Shown here: in pieces, positions 1-7,461 of the stretch
How the letters are laid out: every line of letters starts with the position of its first letter
Position numbering within the stretch: position 1 is the stretch's first letter
From: Acidobacteriota bacterium
GTDB taxonomy: Bacteria > Acidobacteriota > Terriglobia > Versatilivoradales > Versatilivoraceae
Assembly: GCA_028875135.1 (NCBI GenBank)
Contig: JAPPFQ010000025.1
Location: 1 to 16,499 of the forward strand
DNA length: 16,499 nt
Direction of reading: 5' to 3'
Translations under genes and position numbers: made by a program
The notes under the pieces: generated by a model
Told to the model about the DNA's origin: nothing
Database searches by the model: none
Seen by the model: only the letters and a program-made list of their open reading frames with translations

Positions 1-83
1 TCGATTTTGAACCGGTTTCCAGCCGCTAGGCGCCGGCGTTTGTTTCAGGTAACTGGGGGCTCGCTTTTTCCACCCGGCTCCTG

Positions 84-112
84 TTGAGGAAATAGACCAA
101 CCGGGGTAGAAT
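84..112 (+). promoter_or_regulatory. Putative sigma70-type promoter for radC
   Basis: TTGAGG at 84-89 and TAGAAT at 107-112 are separated by exactly 17 bases. They match the -35 consensus at 4 of 6 and the -10 consensus at 5 of 6 positions. Transcription would begin near 119, about 120 bases before the preferred radC start at 241. The AT-rich -10 box stands out in GC-rich surroundings. It was found by eye, not by a scored model. Confidence 0.5.
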
Positions 113-240
113 AGCCGGCCTGTCGACTCCCCTCCCTCGATACCTCTCCCCAACCTGAAGTCCACCAATGCACTCAGCGCGGCCGCGCTCCTGCGCTTTG
201 GCCGGTCCCGCTTTGAGTGCACTGGAACCCGTCCTCGCCC

Positions 241-942
241 ATGGCCTCCAAGCGACGCGTCTCAGAAAAATGGGTCAGCGGCTGGCCGAAGTCGGAGCAG
301 CCCCGGCAACGCCTCCTGACCCGGGGGGCCGATGCCCTCAGCGACGCGGAACTGCTGGCCATCTTCCTGCGGGTCGGGATCAGGGGAACCAGCGTGCTCG
401 ACCTCTCCCGCCAACTTCTCCAGGGCTTCGGCGGATTTCGCGGCCTGCTGAAGGCCAGCCAGCAGGAGCTGGGGGGCATCAAGGGCCTGGGGGAGGCCAA
501 GGTGGCCACCCTGAAAGCGCTGGCAGCCGTAACCGTGCGCTACATGGCCGAGGAAATGCAGCGGGGGCCCTTCATCGGACACTCCCGCGATGTCCAGCGG
601 CTGCTTTGCGGGCGCTTCCGGGATCGGGACCGCGAGACCTTCGCCGTGGTCTTTCTGGACACCAGGCACCACGTCCTGGCCGTGGAGGAGATGTTCCAGG
701 GCACCCTCAACAGCGCCACCGTGTTTCCGAGGGAAATCGTCAGGCGAGCACTGCAGTTGAACGCCGCCGCCATGGTGGCCGTCCACAACCATCCCTCTGG
801 CAACCCCTCGCCCAGCCCGGACGACCGCCAGGTGACCCGGGAGCTGCAGCGGGCCTGCGGCCTGATGGACATCTCCCTGCTGGATCACATCGTCATCGGC
901 GGCAACGACTGCTTCAGCTTCGCCGAGCACCGCCTGCTGTGA
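241..942 (+). CDS. radC: RadC family JAB/MPN-domain protein (UPF0758)
   Basis: A 233-residue protein with the full RadC layout. The N-terminus carries the family signature of a PxxRLL stretch followed by ALSDAELLAIFLR (about residues 21-45). A helix-hairpin-helix segment (GIKGLGEAK, about 79-88) follows. The C-terminal half is a JAB/MPN domain with GTLNSA and an HNHPSG motif at H182-G187. H182, H184 and D195 fit the HxH-x10-D metal-binding pattern exactly. The length is normal for the family, which usually has about 220-240 residues. RadC was named for a DNA-repair phenotype, but its biochemical function is not settled. JAMM geometry implies metal binding and possibly hydrolase activity. An in-frame GTG at 217 would add eight residues. 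I prefer the ATG at 241 because the homologous region begins soon after it. Neither start has a clear Shine-Dalgarno sequence. The gene is first in a rightward series with the M23 peptidase gene. Confidence 0.93.
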   Translation: MASKRRVSEKWVSGWPKSEQPRQRLLTRGADALSDAELLAIFLRVGIRGTSVLDLSRQLLQGFGGFRGLLKASQQELGGIKGLGEAKVATLKALAAVTVRYMAEEMQRGPFIGHSRDVQRLLCGRFRDRDRETFAVVFLDTRHHVLAVEEMFQGTLNSATVFPREIVRRALQLNAAAMVAVHNHPSGNPSPSPDDRQVTRELQRACGLMDISLLDHIVIGGNDCFSFAEHRLL

Positions 943-962
943 GGGGGTGGGGAGCCCCCTCT

Positions 963-990
963 TTCTCCCGCATTCGGACCAAGCTATAAT
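963..990 (+). promoter_or_regulatory. Putative promoter with perfect -10 box for the M23 peptidase gene
   Basis: A perfect TATAAT lies at 985-990. The best partner at a 16-base spacer is TTCTCC at 963-968, which matches the -35 consensus at only 3 of 6 positions. A start of transcription near 997 would lie downstream of the possible GTG at 947 and about 25 bases before the GTG at 1022. It therefore supports 1022 as the translation start. Confidence 0.45.
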
Positions 991-1021
991 CCAGGGGAAT
1001 TCGGGACCGGACGGCGAAAAC

Positions 1022-2461
1022 GTGAAACCATTTCAACCCCACCGGAAGCCGGCAATTCCCAACCGCCTTCCGCCACTGGTCTTGTGGGCCCTGCCGCTGG
1101 GAGCCTTCCTCTTCTGGTGCCTGCTCTCGCTTTGGCTGGGCCGCTGGGAGGGGCAGCCGCCCAAGGTGAGCCTGGACCGCGACTTTACCGCCCTGGGGAA
1201 AGACCCCTCCCTGGTTGTCGAGGTCGAGGACGCCCAGTCCGGATTGAAGCAGCTCTCGGCAGTGCTGGAGGTGGAGGACCGGTCCTTTACTCTGGTCGAC
1301 CGGAGCTACCCGGGGCCGTGGCTGTTCTTCTTCCAGAGGAGCGGCTCCCAATCCTCGGCTCGCTTCGACCTGGGCGAGGTGATAGCCGCCAGTCACGATA
1401 TTCGGGAAGGCCCCGCCCGGCTGTCGGTTACCGCCCGCGACCACTCCTACCGCCGGTTCTTCGGCGGCAACCAGGCTCGACTGGAGCGGGATTTCGCCTT
1501 CGACCTCAGTCCTCCCACCCTCCAGGCGCTCTCCGGGCAGCACTACATCACCCAAGGGGGCTCGGCCTGCATTCTCTACCGGGTGGGACAAGACACCGAG
1601 GTCTCGGGGGTCCGGGTAGGTCCCGACTTCTTTCCCGGATATGCGGCCGACCCCGACGGAGACAAGCAGGTCCGATTCTGCATCTTCGGCTATCGCTATG
1701 ACCTGGGACCCGATCCGGAAATGAAGCTGGTGGCCGTAGACGCGGCCGGGAACCGGTCGGAGGCCCGCTTCCGGTACAAGCTCTTTCCCAGGAGGTTTCG
1801 GCAGCGCACCATCCGGCTCAGTCCGGCCTTCCTGCAACAGGTAGTTCCGGCGATCCTCAATGAAAACCCCCAGATCTCCAGCCAGGGCGACCTGGTCAAG
1901 GACTTCCTCCAGATCAACGGCGGGCTCCGGAAAGCCAACCACGAACAGATCAAGCAGTTGTCGAGCCGGTCCGAGCCGCGGTTTCTCTGGACCGAGGCCT
2001 TCGCCCAGCTCAGCCGATCCAAGGTGGAGTCCCTGTTCGCCGACCATCGCACCTACCTCTACGAAGGCCGGGAGATCGACCGCCAGGACCACGTGGGCTT
2101 CGACCTGTCGGTCGTGAAGCACTACCCCATCGAAGCCTCCAACGACGGAGTGGTGCGCTACGCGGAGCTGCTGGGGATTTATGGAAACACCATCCTGCTG
2201 GACCACGGCTGCGGACTGTTTTCCCTCTATGGACACCTCAGCTCCATCGCCGTACAGGACGGCGAGCGTGTCGGCAAGGGCCAGGTTCTGGGGCGCAGCG
2301 GCGCCACCGGCCTGGCCGCCGGCGACCATCTTCATTTCGGCCTGTTCCTGCACGGAATCCCGGTCAACCCCACCGAGTGGTGGGACCCCAAGTGGATCCG
2401 GGAGCGCGTCCTGGACAGAATCCGGGAGCACACGGGTGGAAGCGCGGCTGCCGGGTCCTGA
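1022..2461 (+). CDS. Membrane-anchored M23 (LytM-type) metallopeptidase
   Basis: A 479-residue protein, probably a peptidoglycan endopeptidase acting in the periplasm. The N-terminus has a short basic stretch and one hydrophobic segment (about residues 19-39) that looks like an uncleaved anchor. Residues about 45-290 are beta-rich and resemble Ig-like modules; one ends in AVDAAGNRSEARF. The C-terminal catalytic domain has both M23 signatures. H357 and D361 lie in HVGFD, and H436 and H438 lie in GDHLHFG. It also has the GNTILLDHG and YGHLSSI strands typical of LytM folds. All expected zinc ligands are present, so it is probably active rather than a degenerate EnvC/NlpD-type activator. A longer reading from GTG 947 exists, but it would overlap the putative promoter and adds nothing recognisable. 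No strong ribosome binding site precedes 1022. The stop is 17 bases before the next ATG, which suggests co-transcription. Confidence 0.88.
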   Translation: MKPFQPHRKPAIPNRLPPLVLWALPLGAFLFWCLLSLWLGRWEGQPPKVSLDRDFTALGKDPSLVVEVEDAQSGLKQLSAVLEVEDRSFTLVDRSYPGPWLFFFQRSGSQSSARFDLGEVIAASHDIREGPARLSVTARDHSYRRFFGGNQARLERDFAFDLSPPTLQALSGQHYITQGGSACILYRVGQDTEVSGVRVGPDFFPGYAADPDGDKQVRFCIFGYRYDLGPDPEMKLVAVDAAGNRSEARFRYKLFPRRFRQRTIRLSPAFLQQVVPAILNENPQISSQGDLVKDFLQINGGLRKANHEQIKQLSSRSEPRFLWTEAFAQLSRSKVESLFADHRTYLYEGREIDRQDHVGFDLSVVKHYPIEASNDGVVRYAELLGIYGNTILLDHGCGLFSLYGHLSSIAVQDGERVGKGQVLGRSGATGLAAGDHLHFGLFLHGIPVNPTEWWDPKWIRERVLDRIREHTGGSAAAGS

Positions 2462-2478
2462 ACGGAAAGGAACCAACC

Positions 2479-3408
2479 ATGAAGGCGACACGCGATTTCC
2501 TGAAACAGCTCGGTTTCCCCTCGGGCGACGGCTACGCCCTCCGGAGCACGCCCAAGCGCTTTCCGGACGGGGCCCAGTATCGCTTTGAAATACCCAGCGT
2601 GGAGGGCCCGCGCTGCCTGAAGGCGGTCATCGAGGAGGCCGGGCGCTACCGGCTCACCATCCATCGGGTCAGCCAGGGCAGTGGGATCATGCTGATGACC
2701 GACGACGAGATCAGGGACATGCTGAAGATGGCCCGGGACCAGCAGATGGAGGTGAGCCTGTTCGTGGGGCCGCGAGCCACTTTCGATATCGGAGCTCAGC
2801 CGCTGACGGCGGCGGGCAAGAACATCGGCCTGGGATTGAGGGGGTTGGACCAGGTGGTCTATGCGGTGGAGGACATCAAGCGGGGTTGCGAACTGGGGCT
2901 GCGGGGCATCCTGGTGGCCGACCTGGGGCTGCTTTGGCTGGTCAATCAACTCAAGCAGACGGGGGAGCTGCCCGCCAACCTGGTGGTCAAGATCTCGGTC
3001 CAGCTCAGCGCTACCAATCCGATTTCCGTCAGGATCCTGGAAGACTTCGGGGGCAACACCTTCAACGTGTCTTCCGACCTGCCCCTGCCGTTGCTGGCCT
3101 CCATCCGGGAGGCGGTCTCCCTGCCGCTGGATCTCTACGTGGAGACTCCCGACAATTTCGGGGGGTTCGTGCGCCACTTCGAGATCCCCGAGTTCATCCG
3201 GCTGCTCTCCCCCGTCTATGTCAAGCTGGGCCTGCGCAACGCCCCCGACATCTACCCCAGCGGGACCCACATCGATCCCACCGCCATCGCCCTTACCCGG
3301 GAACGCGTCCGCCGGGCCCGCATCGCGGCCGACCTGATCGAGCGCTACTACCCGGAGGCGGCCATGTCCCAGCCGGGCGCGGCCGACCTGGCCATTCCGG
3401 AGATCTGA
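2479..3408 (+). CDS. U32-family-like TIM-barrel protein
   Basis: A 309-residue soluble protein without a signal peptide. The ATG at 2479 is preceded by a good Shine-Dalgarno stretch (GGAAAGG, 2464-2470). An upstream in-frame start at 2377 lies inside the M23 gene and is less likely. Segments such as IHRVSQGSGIM, SLFVGPRATFDIGAQ, RGILVADLGLLW, and the C-terminal VKLGLRNAPDIYPSGTH followed by RRARIAADLIERY recall short proteins annotated as U32 peptidase family, mostly known from actinobacteria. Alternating hydrophobic strands and helices fit a TIM barrel. The classical cysteine-rich U32 signature is absent, as the protein has only two cysteines. Peptidase activity is therefore doubtful, and a radical-free hydroxylase or other U32-like role is equally possible. 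It probably shares a transcript with the upstream M23 gene. It ends 27 bases from the convergent metalloprotease gene. Confidence 0.65.
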   Translation: MKATRDFLKQLGFPSGDGYALRSTPKRFPDGAQYRFEIPSVEGPRCLKAVIEEAGRYRLTIHRVSQGSGIMLMTDDEIRDMLKMARDQQMEVSLFVGPRATFDIGAQPLTAAGKNIGLGLRGLDQVVYAVEDIKRGCELGLRGILVADLGLLWLVNQLKQTGELPANLVVKISVQLSATNPISVRILEDFGGNTFNVSSDLPLPLLASIREAVSLPLDLYVETPDNFGGFVRHFEIPEFIRLLSPVYVKLGLRNAPDIYPSGTHIDPTAIALTRERVRRARIAADLIERYYPEAAMSQPGAADLAIPEI

Positions 3409-3435
3409 TCCATGATTGAGTGACGGCCGACTCCG

Positions 3436-6400
3436 CTACCGGCTGGGCAGGTAGGCGCCGTCTCCGCTCCGTTCTCCCGGCGCCCCGCCGTCGTTGACCA
3501 CTCCGTAGGCCAGGAAGGGGTTGTTGCCCGACAGCTTCCTGACCTGGACGTATCCCTGCCGGGTTCCCCGGGCATGGGCGCCCAGGATGCCGTTGATCTG
3601 GCGCCAGCCCCGCGCCGCAATGGCCTTGGTGGTCACCGTCTTCACCAACCTGCCGGTCTCCCCGTCGTAGATGTCGAGGCTGAAGACACTCTCGCTGTCA
3701 TCCGCCTCGCCCGTATTGACCAGGGCCAGGTTGCTGCGGTTGGTGGCGTTCCGCTGCAGCCCGTAGATCCAGGCGCTGCCGGTCGAAGCCGAGCCGTCGG
3801 GCGCGGCGCTGTAGAAGACACCGTACAGCCCCCCGCCCCCGGGCGAGCCCGTTCGCGCCCCGATCACGATCCCGCTCATGTCTCCTTCGGCCGCCCCGGC
3901 GAACAGCGCTCCGGCAAAGGCCCGGCCGGCCGGTCCGATGCCCGCCACTCCCTGGCCCCGCAGGTGGTCGACGACGTTGGGCAGGATGCTCTGCTCTCCC
4001 GCCTCGAGCCTGAGGCTATAGGTTGCGGCGCTCCCCGTTTCGATGGCATCGGCCGCGACTCGCAAATCCACGGTCCTGGCTCCTTCGGAGAAGTTCGTCA
4101 CAGTCAGTTCGCTGGTAAAGTCCCTGGTTTCGACAATCACCGGCAGCGTCTGCCCCGTCGTGCCCCTCAGAGAGGCTTCCGCCACCGGAAAGACGAACGA
4201 CCCGTCCGAGTTGAAGTTGTCGTTGATGACCCCGTAGGCGTAGTAGGGCGCCGTTCCGCTCACCCGCTCCACCTTGGCGTAGCCGTTGTCGAAGCCCGCC
4301 TCGGTCAGGATGCCGTTGTACTGGTGGAACCCGCCCGGAGGCAGCCACAGGTCCGGCAGCACCAGGCCCTCCGGCGCCAGCGGGTCCCCCGAGTGGACCG
4401 TCACTCTCAAGGCGATGCCCCCCTCGCCGGCCTCGCCCGCGTTCTGAACCGCCAGGTTGGAGCGGTCCATCCGGTTCTGGCGCAATCCGGCGATGACGAC
4501 GGGCTCAGTGAACAGGTTCTCAGGGTTCAGCCCCACATAGGCCAGACCGGCCTGTCCGGCTCCGCCTTCCACCGGCGTGCCGGTCCTCACCGTCACCGCC
4601 GCATCGGATTCCGAGGAAAGGTTGGAGAACTTGACCGCCAGCGTGCCTCCTGCCGCGCCCCTCCCGATGGGAACTCCCAGGGAGGTCAGGTAGGCGATGG
4701 CGTCGGGGAAGACCCGTTGGCGGCCGGGCTCCAGGAAGTCCACCGCCGTTCCCGACCCTCCGCCGAAGGAAGCCCTGTAGGTGTGGTGGATCTCGGCTGT
4801 CGTCGATCCCCGGTTGGTGAGGGTCAACTCGGAGGTGAAGAAGGAACCCGGCGTCCGCCCCCGCGACCGCAGAACGATGGGAACAAACAGCCGGCTGCGG
4901 ATACTGGCCGCCACGGCCTCGCTTGAGAAGGCCGAGGATTCGGTCCCGTTGAAGGCCCGCACGCGATAGTGATAGATGGCGCTCGGCAACAACCTGGCGT
5001 CTCCAAAGTTGGTGACGTTGGCGGCCGCGATTGAGATCGAAACCCAATCAGGCGAGCCATCGATCCTGCGCTGCAGGTGAAAGCCCGTCTCATTGTCGCT
5101 GTTGTCCTGCCAGGTCAGGTTGATCCTGGAGGAGGAAACCGCCGTTGCCGTCAGCCTGGTGGGAGCCTGAATACCCAAGCCCAGCGTGGTTGCGCTGGCC
5201 TCGTTGGAGAAGGCGGAGTACTCGGCGCCGTCGAAGGCCCACACCCGGTAGTGATACGTGGAGCCTGGTGGCAGAGAGTCATCCCGAATTCTGTTGACCC
5301 CGGCATAAGTCATTCCAAAGGGAGCCCAATCAGGCGATCCATCGATTCTGCGCTGCACGTGGAAACTCAGCTCGTTGCTGCTGTTGTCCTGCCAGGTCAG
5401 ATCGATCGCTGAGGAGGAAACCGCCGTTGCCGTCAATTGGGTGGGCGGTTGAATCCCCGGACCGGAAAGATTCTGAATCTCCCGGGTCCTTGCCAGGAGT
5501 TCGTTCGAGAATATCGAGGACTCAGTGTCGTTAAACGCTTGTATCTGATAGTAATAGAAGGTGTTCGGCAATACGCCGCCATCCGAAAACTCGGCAATGT
5601 TGGCTGCCGTCGTTGCGACGGAGATCCAATCAGGCGAGCCAGGAAGCTTGCGCTGAACACGGAAACCTGTCTCATTGTTGCTGTTATCTTGCCAGACCAG
5701 GTTGATGCGGGTGTTGGAAACCCCCCGTGTCTTCAGGCTGGTGGGAGGCGGAATTCCCAGGGTTGCCGCCAAGACCGCGTTGGAGAAAGCGGAGAATTCA
5801 GTGTCGTTGAAAGCCCGTACCCGGAGGTGATGGAAGGTGCCCGGCAAGAACCCATCATCCGAAAATCCGGTGATGTCGGCCGCCGTGGTCGCCTTTGAAA
5901 TCCAAGGTTGAACCCAATCATCATCGGGCAGGGCATCCCGCCTCTGCTGTATGAGAAATCCCGTCTCATTGGAGCTGTTGTCCTGCCAATTCAGGTCGAT
6001 CCGAGAGTTGGAAACTGTCGTTGCAGTCAGGCCGGATGGAGGCTGAAGCGTGATGGGAAGAGTATCCAGGCACAGATTATTGTCTGAGAGGTGGTCTGCA
6101 ATTTCCTGCCGCGAGAATTCGCAAAACGTACGATCACCCAAAGTCAACTGCATGACGGTGTCACGGCAGCCCGAAACCGGGGCATGATGTTCACTCGGGT
6201 GAGTGGCCCCGAGATTGTGCCCGATCTCATGGGCGGTGAGATTGTACTTTCCGGTGAGATTGGTCGACCACGCCGACAGCCCGTAGCTGTGTGAACGATT
6301 GAGGCAGACGGTTGCTATATAGGCAAGACCCGCCGGTATCAGCGCCTTTCCGGTCCAAAGATGGGCAAGGTCGAAATTTTTCGTTTCGCTAAAGGTCTCC

Positions 6401-7239
6401 TGCCAGTGGTCTTGAAACTCGGTAAGAAGATCAAACGTATCCGTAGCCGTATAAGGATCTTCCTCCATCTCCCAGGTGTGTTGAAGGGTGATCTGCAACC
6501 GCAGCAACAACTCGCTCCGATACACTCCCTCCACCTGGTTCAGAATGCCCTCGATTTCACGATTGGCCGCGACCGAACCCCCCAAAGCCTGCACGTATTC
6601 GTAGTCGGCTTCCGTCGCCACTTCAACCACGTATTGGACTGGAGTGCTCGACTCTACCTGAGCCTCCACCAGATTCAGGCCCCGCTGCAGGCGCTCCGGC
6701 AGCGACACCCCGCATTGCAAGGCTTCGCGGGGCTTGATGGCCGATTGTCCATAGATCACCAGTTCTCCGGCGCGGGCGCCGGGAAGGTAGTTTCGCAGAG
6801 GCTCCACGTAGAGCCAGCCCCCGGGAGCGTAGACGACTCCCTCCACCCCGCCGTCGGTAAGATTGAATCGGCCCCGGGTGTCTTCCTGGCCGGCCAGCAC
6901 TCCCTTGAAGGTGTGGACCGGCTGGGGGGGAAGCACGCGCCTCACTCCGCCGGGTGCCGTCTCCACCGCCCGGTAGTTGGGGGCACGCATGTCGTGCGGC
7001 TCGAGGTTGAAGTAATAGTCGTTGTCGTTGAACCGGAACCGCAGCTCTCCGGTGGTACGGATCTGTCGCTTGATCTCGCCGGGTTCCATGCGGAAGACTT
7101 CATAGCTCGAAAGTACTGGGCTCACGGCACGCGACACCTTGGATGTCCGGGTCAGGAACTGGTCAGGACTGACCGAGATGCCAAGACCTGTCAGAAGCAG
7201 GATGGACAGCCAGTAGGGAAATTTCTGCCGGTTGGTCAT
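3436..7239 (-). CDS. Secreted M12-like zinc metalloprotease with four FnIII domains and duplicated C-terminal module
   Basis: A 1267-residue secreted protein. The ATG at 7239 gives a clean signal peptide (basic NRQK, then a hydrophobic run to about residue 25). A TTG at 7278 would add 13 residues that do not look like a signal. Residues about 30-220 resemble a propeptide. The catalytic domain (about 220-395) carries HEIGHNLGATH, with zinc ligands H337, H341 and H347 and catalytic E338. This is the metzincin consensus HExxHxxGxxH, followed by a candidate Met-turn (DTVMQ) and CEFS, so a reprolysin/M12B-type fold is likely. Four FnIII domains follow (about 397-493, 494-590, 596-690 and 690-785), each with a variant of LxWQDNSxNExxF. 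The remainder (about 783-1267) is two copies of a roughly 230-residue module of unknown function. It probably degrades extracellular or surface protein. No dedicated secretion or inhibitor gene is adjacent. Confidence 0.85.
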   Translation of the reverse strand: MTNRQKFPYWLSILLLTGLGISVSPDQFLTRTSKVSRAVSPVLSSYEVFRMEPGEIKRQIRTTGELRFRFNDNDYYFNLEPHDMRAPNYRAVETAPGGVRRVLPPQPVHTFKGVLAGQEDTRGRFNLTDGGVEGVVYAPGGWLYVEPLRNYLPGARAGELVIYGQSAIKPREALQCGVSLPERLQRGLNLVEAQVESSTPVQYVVEVATEADYEYVQALGGSVAANREIEGILNQVEGVYRSELLLRLQITLQHTWEMEEDPYTATDTFDLLTEFQDHWQETFSETKNFDLAHLWTGKALIPAGLAYIATVCLNRSHSYGLSAWSTNLTGKYNLTAHEIGHNLGATHPSEHHAPVSGCRDTVMQLTLGDRTFCEFSRQEIADHLSDNNLCLDTLPITLQPPSGLTATTVSNSRIDLNWQDNSSNETGFLIQQRRDALPDDDWVQPWISKATTAADITGFSDDGFLPGTFHHLRVRAFNDTEFSAFSNAVLAATLGIPPPTSLKTRGVSNTRINLVWQDNSNNETGFRVQRKLPGSPDWISVATTAANIAEFSDGGVLPNTFYYYQIQAFNDTESSIFSNELLARTREIQNLSGPGIQPPTQLTATAVSSSAIDLTWQDNSSNELSFHVQRRIDGSPDWAPFGMTYAGVNRIRDDSLPPGSTYHYRVWAFDGAEYSAFSNEASATTLGLGIQAPTRLTATAVSSSRINLTWQDNSDNETGFHLQRRIDGSPDWVSISIAAANVTNFGDARLLPSAIYHYRVRAFNGTESSAFSSEAVAASIRSRLFVPIVLRSRGRTPGSFFTSELTLTNRGSTTAEIHHTYRASFGGGSGTAVDFLEPGRQRVFPDAIAYLTSLGVPIGRGAAGGTLAVKFSNLSSESDAAVTVRTGTPVEGGAGQAGLAYVGLNPENLFTEPVVIAGLRQNRMDRSNLAVQNAGEAGEGGIALRVTVHSGDPLAPEGLVLPDLWLPPGGFHQYNGILTEAGFDNGYAKVERVSGTAPYYAYGVINDNFNSDGSFVFPVAEASLRGTTGQTLPVIVETRDFTSELTVTNFSEGARTVDLRVAADAIETGSAATYSLRLEAGEQSILPNVVDHLRGQGVAGIGPAGRAFAGALFAGAAEGDMSGIVIGARTGSPGGGGLYGVFYSAAPDGSASTGSAWIYGLQRNATNRSNLALVNTGEADDSESVFSLDIYDGETGRLVKTVTTKAIAARGWRQINGILGAHARGTRQGYVQVRKLSGNNPFLAYGVVNDGGAPGERSGDGAYLPSR
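3440..4896 (-). repeat. Two tandem ~230-residue C-terminal modules of the metalloprotease
   Basis: Within the metalloprotease, copy A (about 4190-4896) and copy B (about 3440-4150) share an ordered set of landmarks. These are a PIV strand, TSELTxTN, an RxG(T/S)P turn, a glycine-rich segment, GLRQN or GLQRN followed by RSNLAxxN(A/T)GEA, a Q-(Y/I)-NGIL motif, a GY-xx-V strand, SG-x-x-P, and AYGV(I/V)ND. The copies are clearly homologous but diverged. The fold looks all-beta, and the function is unknown (adhesion, anchoring and substrate binding are all possible). Confidence 0.75.
4890..6050 (-). repeat. Four tandem fibronectin type III coding repeats (~290 bp period)
   Basis: The segment encoding the four FnIII domains shows near-repetition at the DNA level. 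Variants of ctgttgtcctgccaggtcag recur on the + strand near 5099, 5382, 5680 and 5978, at intervals of about 285-300 bases. The conserved core encodes WQDNS. Strong similarity between units suggests fairly recent duplication or gene conversion, and copy-number variation between strains would be expected. Confidence 0.8.
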
Positions 7240-7287
7240 GGTTGGCCGTGGAGGCCCGGCGCCGTGCGGCCTCTCCAATCCATCTCA

Positions 7288-7296
7288 AGGATAGCA
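7288..7296 (-). promoter_or_regulatory. Possible extended -10 element for the metalloprotease gene
   Basis: On the minus strand TGCTATCCT (7296 to 7288) fits an extended -10 pattern (TGn followed by TATCCT). It lies about 50 bases upstream of the ATG at 7239. I find no convincing -35 at 16-18 bases. Weak evidence. Confidence 0.3.
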
Positions 7297-7354
7297 GGAT
7301 TTTTCTGGTCGTGTTTTGCCGCTTCAAATGGTCGGACGATGGATTCCGGAACCG

Positions 7355-7384
7355 TTAACTTGCAGACGGGAATTGAGATATGAT
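7355..7384 (+). promoter_or_regulatory. Putative promoter for the outer-membrane barrel gene
   Basis: TTAACT at 7355-7360 and TATGAT at 7379-7384 are separated by 18 bases. They match the consensus at 4 of 6 and 5 of 6 positions. The predicted transcript would have a leader of about 70 bases before the ATG at 7462. The promoter sits in the 222-base divergent region shared with the metalloprotease gene. Confidence 0.45.
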
Positions 7385-7461
7385 GGCGCCATGGGTCTGC
7401 GGGCCGCGGCTTCCACCATTGCATGCCTCTTGATCCGCGCGTTCCGACCTCGAGGTGAGAA

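Noticed and set aside
1..29. Possible tail of an upstream gene (frame 3 reads DFEPVSSR then TAG at 27-29)
   Set aside because: Only nine codons are visible, too few to support a gene call.
168..989. 273-residue + strand frame overlapping radC
   Set aside because: It is rich in Pro, Arg and Gly and in a different frame from the clear RadC motifs; a shadow.
914..2491. 525-residue open frame on the minus strand opposite the M23 peptidase gene
   Set aside because: It has no recognisable domain and covers a gene with intact M23 motifs. High GC often leaves the opposite strand open.
4890..6050. Repeats considered as a CRISPR or satellite array
   Set aside because: The period is about 290 bases and in frame, and each unit encodes an FnIII domain; they are coding repeats.
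6361..7383. 340-residue + strand frame opposite the metalloprotease N-terminus
   Set aside because: It runs opposite the signal peptide, propeptide and part of the catalytic domain and shows no family features.
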